Shown: piece by piece, positions 52,401 to 55,522 of the stretch
Layout: each line of letters starts with the position of its first letter
Position numbering within the stretch: the first letter of the stretch is position 1
Origin: Brenneria alni
GTDB lineage: Bacteria > Pseudomonadota > Gammaproteobacteria > Enterobacterales > Enterobacteriaceae
Length of the DNA stretch: 55,522 nucleotides
Assembly: GCF_003666245.1 (NCBI RefSeq)
Contig: NZ_MJLZ01000029.1
Coordinates: 1 to 55,522 of the forward strand
Reading direction: 5' to 3'
Position numbers and translations under genes: made by a program
Notes under the pieces: model-generated
Told to the model about the DNA's origin: nothing
Seen by the model: only the letters and a program-made list of their open reading frames with translations
Database searches by the model: none

Positions 52401-53008
52401 GCTCGCTCACGGTGAGCATCAATGGCCTGCTGGGGCAGCAACTGACGCAAGTCGTCATCACTCAGCCGTTCTATCTTGTTGATTTCATGCGAGGTGCGAA
52501 AACCATCGAAGAAGTGGATAAACGGCAGCCGGCTGTTCAGGCTGGCTATCTGCGAGATCAGCGCGAAATCCTGCGCTTCCTGTACGTTGCTGGCGCAGAG
52601 CATGGCGCAGCCGGTCTGGCGTACCGCCATAACGTCAGAGTGATCGCAGAAAATGGACAGCGCATGGGTTGCCACCGTGCGGGCTGCCACGTGCAGCACA
52701 AACGGCGTCAGTTCACCGGCCAGCTTATACAGCGTGGGGATCATCAGCAGTAAACCCTGCGATGAGGTAAACGTGGTGGCTAATGTACCGGTTTGCAGCG
52801 CGCCATGCACGGTGGCAATCGCGCCCCCTTCCGACTGCATTTCGACAACGCGGGGCGTGTCTCCCCATATATTCTTTTTTTCGTCGCTCGACCAGGCCGC
52901 TGCCTGCTCGGCCATAGTAGAACTGGGGGTAATAGGATAGATGGCGATGACTTCGTTTGTCCGCCAGGCCACAGAAGCGACTGCATTGTTACCGTCGGTG
53001 GTGATCAT
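49469..53008 (-). CDS. nifJ: Pyruvate:ferredoxin/flavodoxin oxidoreductase
   Basis: A 1179-residue single-chain enzyme converts pyruvate and CoA to acetyl-CoA and CO2, passing electrons to flavodoxin or ferredoxin; E. coli YdbK is about 1174. The N-terminal domain carries YPITPSSTMAEQAA. Two ferredoxin-type clusters follow, CTQCNHCVAACP (about residue 687) and CTGCNLCVEVCP (about 743), then the thiamine-diphosphate part with CSGCGETPY (about 816), NATGCSSIYGG, GGDGWAYDIGYGGLDHV and NTGGQQSKATP. All cluster cysteines are in place. AAGG eight bases before the ATG supports the start. Such enzymes help with anaerobic or oxidative-stress metabolism. The name nifJ reflects family, not a nitrogen-fixation role; no nif genes are here. 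Confidence 0.95.
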   Translation of the reverse strand: MITTDGNNAVASVAWRTNEVIAIYPITPSSTMAEQAAAWSSDEKKNIWGDTPRVVEMQSEGGAIATVHGALQTGTLATTFTSSQGLLLMIPTLYKLAGELTPFVLHVAARTVATHALSIFCDHSDVMAVRQTGCAMLCASNVQEAQDFALISQIASLNSRLPFIHFFDGFRTSHEINKIERLSDDDLRQLLPQQAIDAHRERALTPERPVIRGTASNPDTFFQAREATNPWYNAACRHVEQAMDDFAEITGRRYRPFEYYGHPEATQVIVLMGSGVGTCEEVIDTLLTHGEKVGVVKVRLYRPFSASHLLSEMPQTAKSIAVLDRTKEPGAVAEPLYLDVMTSLAEAFSTGERSQMPRVIGGRYGLSSKEFTPQCVQAIFNELALANPRPRFTVGIYDDVTNLSLPLPTQHFPAHASLEALFYGLGSDGTVSATKNSIKIVGDTTPMFVQGYFVYDSKKAGSLTVSHMRVGPYPINSAYLIDQADFLACHQWQFIDKYSMVERLKPGGVFLINAPYTSDDVWHRLPQEVQAGLNQRQAQVYCINAAKIARECQLGARINTVMQMAFFHLSQILPGEMAVEKLRTAIAKSYGNKGQELIERNWQALSATLEALAAVPLEVVNPQSPQRPPIVSDAAPDFVKTVTATMLAGLGDTLPVSALPPDGTWPTGTTRWEKRNIAEAIPLWQPQLCTQCNHCVAACPHSAIRAKVVPGESMASAPSSLQSLDVKARDMRGQKYVLQVAPEDCTGCNLCVEVCPAKDRQNPEIKAINMASRLDNLNVEKENFEFFLQLPEIDRSTLERIDIRTSQLISPLFEYSGACSGCGETPYIKLLTQLYGDRLLVANATGCSSIYGGNLPTTPWTTDANGRGPAWANSLFEDNAEFGLGFRLSVDQHRQRVLRLLHELAPQLPVDLVAALQEEAIAPELRRQQIEQLRMLLADLNSDKARALAAAADHLVDKSIWLIGGDGWAYDIGYGGLDHVMSLSENVNVLVLDTQCYSNTGGQQSKATPLGAVTKFGEKGKRKARKDLGINVMMYGHVYVAQISLGAQLNQTVKAIQEAEAWPGPSLIIAYSPCEEHGYDLAFSHDQMRQLTATGFWPLYRFDPRRTEEGKAALVTDSRPPSSSLSETLLKEQRFRRLNSQMPEETALLYQEAEQDLRRRYDFLTMMAGKAEKNPQPDR

Positions 53009-53038
53009 GACTTAGCCTTTTTTGCTCACAAAGCCCTT

Positions 53039-53090
53039 CATCTTTCAGGTTACAGACGGGTTGGCTTCCCGCATGTTGAAATCGATTGGG
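53039..53090. repeat. Dispersed palindromic repeat, copy B
   Basis: This is the second copy of the 52-bp element, inverted relative to copy A (46143-46194), 45 of 52 bases identical. It lies in the leader region before nifJ (31 bases upstream) and could affect that promoter. Confidence 0.8.
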
Positions 53091-53286
53091 CATAAATGGA
53101 AATACGATTCTTATCCGGGGGATTATCGCATTTCAGGTACGAAGATGATGGATCGATTCGCGTGGAGTTGTATCAATATGTGTTTTCGTCCGTTTAGCAC
53201 TATTATATACACAGAAGCGGGTCGTGGCGCCTTTGCGTACCTATAATCACACCTTATGAGAGGCGCTGATGACATGAAGGAGCTGA

Positions 53287-53604
53287 ATGGTGGCGAATGA
53301 ATTAAAAGATAAACTGGTTTCCGTACTTGCCTCGTTGCAGGCACAAGGCATGACCCCGGAACAGGCTGCCGACCATGTCCTTCAGGCTCTCGGGGGAAGC
53401 GCCATTGAAATCTCGGCTATTTCGGTGATTACGCCGGGGTTGATTGCCGATGTGTTGCGCACGGTGTATCAGGAGGCCATTTCCGCCCGGCAAATCGCCA
53501 CCATCCTGCACCAACTGGGTTACGACCGACAGGCCGTGGCCGATACGCTGCGTGAACAGTTTCCTGAGCTTGCTCGCTCAGGCGGCAGGGCGGCGGGGGC
53601 TTGA
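53287..53604 (+). CDS. Small hypothetical helical protein (105 aa)
   Basis: I do not recognise a family. The product is soluble and mostly helical, with MTPEQAADHVLQALGGSA and ISARQIATILHQLGYDRQAVADTLREQF, two segments that resemble UBA-like or small DNA-binding helices but match no named domain. Part of the middle (IEISAISVITPGLIADVL) is hydrophobic but too short to be a clear membrane segment. AAGGAG precedes the start, which could be the ATG at 53287 or the next codon, GTG at 53290. Upstream is the nifJ leader and downstream the XRE-cupin gene, convergent. It ends about 90 bases before that gene. Confidence 0.55.
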   Translation: MVANELKDKLVSVLASLQAQGMTPEQAADHVLQALGGSAIEISAISVITPGLIADVLRTVYQEAISARQIATILHQLGYDRQAVADTLREQFPELARSGGRAAGA

Positions 53605-53693
53605 TGATGGCGTCTACCCAGAGAGATCTGCTATAAGCGCCGGGTTATGCAAAATGTTCTCCCCAAGAATGGTATTACGCGCTTTATCTGCCG

Positions 53694-54248
53694 CTATTCA
53701 TTGGTTATCACCAATAGATAACGGCATTCATTCGGGTGAGGGTTATAAAAAGTGACGGGATGCCCTACGTCAAAATGCAGACAGTCACCTGACTCTAGCT
53801 CAAAGCGTTCATCGTGATACTCGACGATCAATGCCCCTTCAATCATCCACAGACGCTGCTGATAGGGATGGCTGCTCCAGCTCGGGTAGCTGACTCTGGC
53901 GAACGCGGGGAGCGTAATTTCAATCATCTCCAGCCCGGTGGTCGACTCACGTTCTGAAACCTGTCGACGCAAATAGTGCAGTGCCGGATCGCGCCATGTA
54001 TCCTGATCCGCTTTTCTACGCAGTCGCTGCCGCGGCTGATGGTCATGGCTTAAAAGCTGGGTAATAGGTACGCCCAATCCAGCGGCCAATCGCCCGAGGA
54101 TTGTGGCGCTGGGGCTGCTCTCTTTTCGCTCAATTTTGGAAATCATTGCCTTACTGACGCCTGAGTGCTGCGCCAATAGTTCAATACTCATGTTTTTGGA
54201 TTTGCGTAATTGATAAATCTGCACCGCAATGACATCGTCTATTGACAT
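53694..54248 (-). CDS. XRE-cupin transcriptional regulator
   Basis: The 184-residue protein has an N-terminal helix-turn-helix (QLRKSKNMSIELLAQHSGVSKAMISKIERKESSPSATILGRLAAGLGV, residues 13-60). Its C-terminal cupin domain (about 100-184) ends with the usual strands (RLWMIEGALIVEYHDERFELESGDCLHFDVGHPVTFYNPHPNECRYLLVIT). This architecture usually marks a ligand-responsive repressor of its divergent neighbour, here a GNAT acetyltransferase. The first ATG at 54248 follows GAAATT, a modest ribosome binding site. The 71-base gap between the two genes holds nested inverted repeats. The effector is unknown; acylated or antibiotic-like small molecules are a guess. Confidence 0.88.
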   Translation of the reverse strand: MSIDDVIAVQIYQLRKSKNMSIELLAQHSGVSKAMISKIERKESSPSATILGRLAAGLGVPITQLLSHDHQPRQRLRRKADQDTWRDPALHYLRRQVSERESTTGLEMIEITLPAFARVSYPSWSSHPYQQRLWMIEGALIVEYHDERFELESGDCLHFDVGHPVTFYNPHPNECRYLLVITNE

Positions 54249-54268
54249 GGGAATTTCCTTTTTATTAC

Positions 54269-54307
54269 TTTAGTAGAATAAATTCCACTATAGTGAATTT
54301 TACTAAA
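54269..54307. promoter_or_regulatory. Candidate operator between the regulator and the acetyltransferase gene
   Basis: TTTAGTA (54269-54275) and TACTAAA (54301-54307) flank a core with AATTC (54281-54285) and GAATT (54295-54299) around the palindrome CACTATAGTG (54286-54295). The nested symmetry is imperfect, offset by a base or two. Position between divergent genes suggests autoregulation. Confidence 0.55.
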
Positions 54308-54319
54308 AAGGTAACGAAA

Positions 54320-54841
54320 ATGAAACGGGTTGACTGTACTGAAGCACGCCATGCACAGCAGATTCTGGATATATTTAATGATGCCATTCTAAATTCCACG
54401 GCGTTATATGACTATAAGCCCAGGCCACTGGAGAGTATGACGGCCTGGTTTGTCAGCAAAACAACCCACAACTTCCCCATCGTTGGCTATGAAAACGAAC
54501 AAGGAGAGTTATTGGGATTTGCCACCTATGGCACGTTCCGCGACCGGCCGGCTTATAAATATTCCGTTGAACATTCCCTCTATATTCATAAGGATCACCG
54601 GGGAAAAGGGCTGGGTAAGCTTTTGCTTCAGCAATTGATTGTGGAGGCAAAAGCGCAGGGGATGCATACTCTGGTTGCCGGTATTGACGCTGAAAACAGT
54701 GTTAGCATCGTCCTACATGAAAAGCTGGGGTTTTGTCATGCGGGTACGATATCCCAGGCGGCATTTAAATTTGGGCGCTGGCTGGATTTGGTTTTTTATC
54801 AATTGATTCTCGATACACCGCGTCACCCGACGGAAGAGTAG
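54320..54841 (+). CDS. GNAT N-acetyltransferase, phosphinothricin-acetyltransferase-like (MnaT/PAT type)
   Basis: This is a cytoplasmic acetyl-CoA-dependent acetyltransferase of 173 residues. The N-terminus has IFNDAILNSTALYDYKPRPLESM, typical of the PAT/MnaT subfamily, followed by GFATYGTFRDRPAYKYSVEHSLYIH. The acetyl-CoA-binding motif is KDHRGKGLGKLLL (residues 91-103), followed by IDAENSVSIVLHEKLGFCHAG. Related enzymes acetylate methionine sulfone/sulfoximine-type amino acids or phosphinothricin; the substrate here is not determined. AAAGGT precedes the ATG at 54320; the frame is open 26 codons earlier, but that part overlaps the XRE gene. It is probably repressed by the divergent XRE-cupin protein. 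Confidence 0.88.
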   Translation: MKRVDCTEARHAQQILDIFNDAILNSTALYDYKPRPLESMTAWFVSKTTHNFPIVGYENEQGELLGFATYGTFRDRPAYKYSVEHSLYIHKDHRGKGLGKLLLQQLIVEAKAQGMHTLVAGIDAENSVSIVLHEKLGFCHAGTISQAAFKFGRWLDLVFYQLILDTPRHPTEE

Positions 54842-55522
54842 TTCGCACCAGCGTGTTAATGCCATACTTACCTTAGCGCTTAAAAAGGGCAAATGTCCGG
54901 TGGCCCGGCGGGGTTCATGCCGACACCCGCTTTTCAAAAATGGCATTACTTTGTCGACACGACCAACGTCGTTCCTGTCAGTATCAAAATGCTGCCGGTT
55001 TGGCGTTTGAACAGAGTTATTCGCCGTAGACTGGAAGAAATAGCGGATAATTACGCTCTGTGAAAGCACGGATTAGCCTTTTATTCGAGGCTATTAATCA
55101 ACAGCCTTACCATTTTTTTAATTATTATATTTTTAATCATAATGTCATAAATATCTTTATCAGTTATCGATCTGCTGATTTTACGTTCATTTAATGTATG
55201 GCATTTTTTTTAATTACTACCGGGTATATGTAATACGTTTGTCTTATTTGTGGTGTTGCTATCTGGTCAATTTCACCTGCCCAACTCCGGTGATATTTTT
55301 TGTCTGTAGGGTAAGCAATACCTGAACGTATGCCATAGTAACTGCGCTGTAAGCCTTGCCATCAGCGGGTTGCGCCTATTGCTGGCTGTTTTCATGGTAT
55401 CTCGTTTCAAACACGATTAAATGTGAAGTTATGGGATATTGTTGTTAGAGAAATAATTCTTTGCACAGAAAATAATGATCTTCGTAATCGATTCTATAGA
55501 TTTATTTTGATGTATATATGGG
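54842..55522. other. Non-coding tail of the window
   Basis: No convincing gene is seen in these 681 bases. A 49-codon frame at 54893-55042 (plus strand) lacks support. The stretch from about 55080 is very AT-rich and resembles a promoter or inter-operon region for something beyond the right edge. Confidence 0.45.

Noticed and set aside
54893-55042. 49-codon frame after the acetyltransferase gene (begins MSGGPAGFMPTPAF)
   Set aside because: I could not link it to a family and there is no clear ribosome binding site. Kept only as a note.
1-55522. CRISPR arrays, rRNA and tRNA genes
   Set aside because: None seen on reading both strands; no regularly spaced repeats and no tRNA-like cloverleaf was recognised.

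Overview
The window reads as a chromosomal segment of an enterobacterium. The housekeeping genes (lpxP, ghxP, yjcE, acs, erfK-like, ybeM-like, nifJ/ydbK-like) match Escherichia coli proteins along their length as I recall them. The Tad locus, siderophore receptor and dispersed palindromic repeats suggest the Pectobacteriaceae (Dickeya/Pectobacterium/Brenneria group). The genus is inference. I see no rRNA, tRNA or CRISPR.

Layout. (1) 1-7.1 kb: a partial EAL protein, a broken molbindin remnant, a small unknown gene, a CspA-family gene, lpxP, the purine permease ghxP and the CPA1 antiporter yjcE. (2) 7.2-37.2 kb: a co-oriented accessory block. It holds a two-component system, a complete Tad pilus locus (flp, tadV, rcpC, rcpA, rcpB, tadZABCDEFG), a 3036-residue repeat protein, and four tightly coupled genes: a TolC-type lipoprotein, a HlyD-type adaptor, a GAF-like/HlyD fusion and an M50 metalloprotease/HlyD fusion. 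(3) 37.2-40.5 kb: an Rpn-type nuclease gene between two copies of a 21-bp direct repeat, a toxin-gene remnant, and acs on the minus strand. (4) 41.2-46.1 kb: a PAS-like protein and a TonB-dependent receptor with its own ECF sigma and FecR-type regulator. (5) 46.2-55.5 kb: an AI-2E-type membrane protein, an L,D-transpeptidase, a nitrilase-family amidase, a pyruvate:flavodoxin oxidoreductase, a small unknown gene, and a divergent XRE-cupin regulator/acetyltransferase pair.

How the genes work together. The likely theme of the accessory block is surface attachment. The two-component system could control the Tad locus, and the giant protein starts 37 bases after tadG, so it may be co-transcribed. 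The four genes after it supply outer-membrane, periplasmic and inner-membrane parts of an export path but no ABC, RND or MFS pump. A giant N-terminal LEPR-motif protein, a TolC-like protein, three HlyD-domain proteins and a membrane metalloprotease with a PqqD-like N-terminus is the best candidate here for an undescribed secretion or adhesin-processing system.

In E. coli K-12, ghxP-yjcE and acs lie in one neighbourhood, separated by yjcF, actP and yjcH. Here that interval holds the accessory block instead, so it looks like an insertion or replacement at that site.
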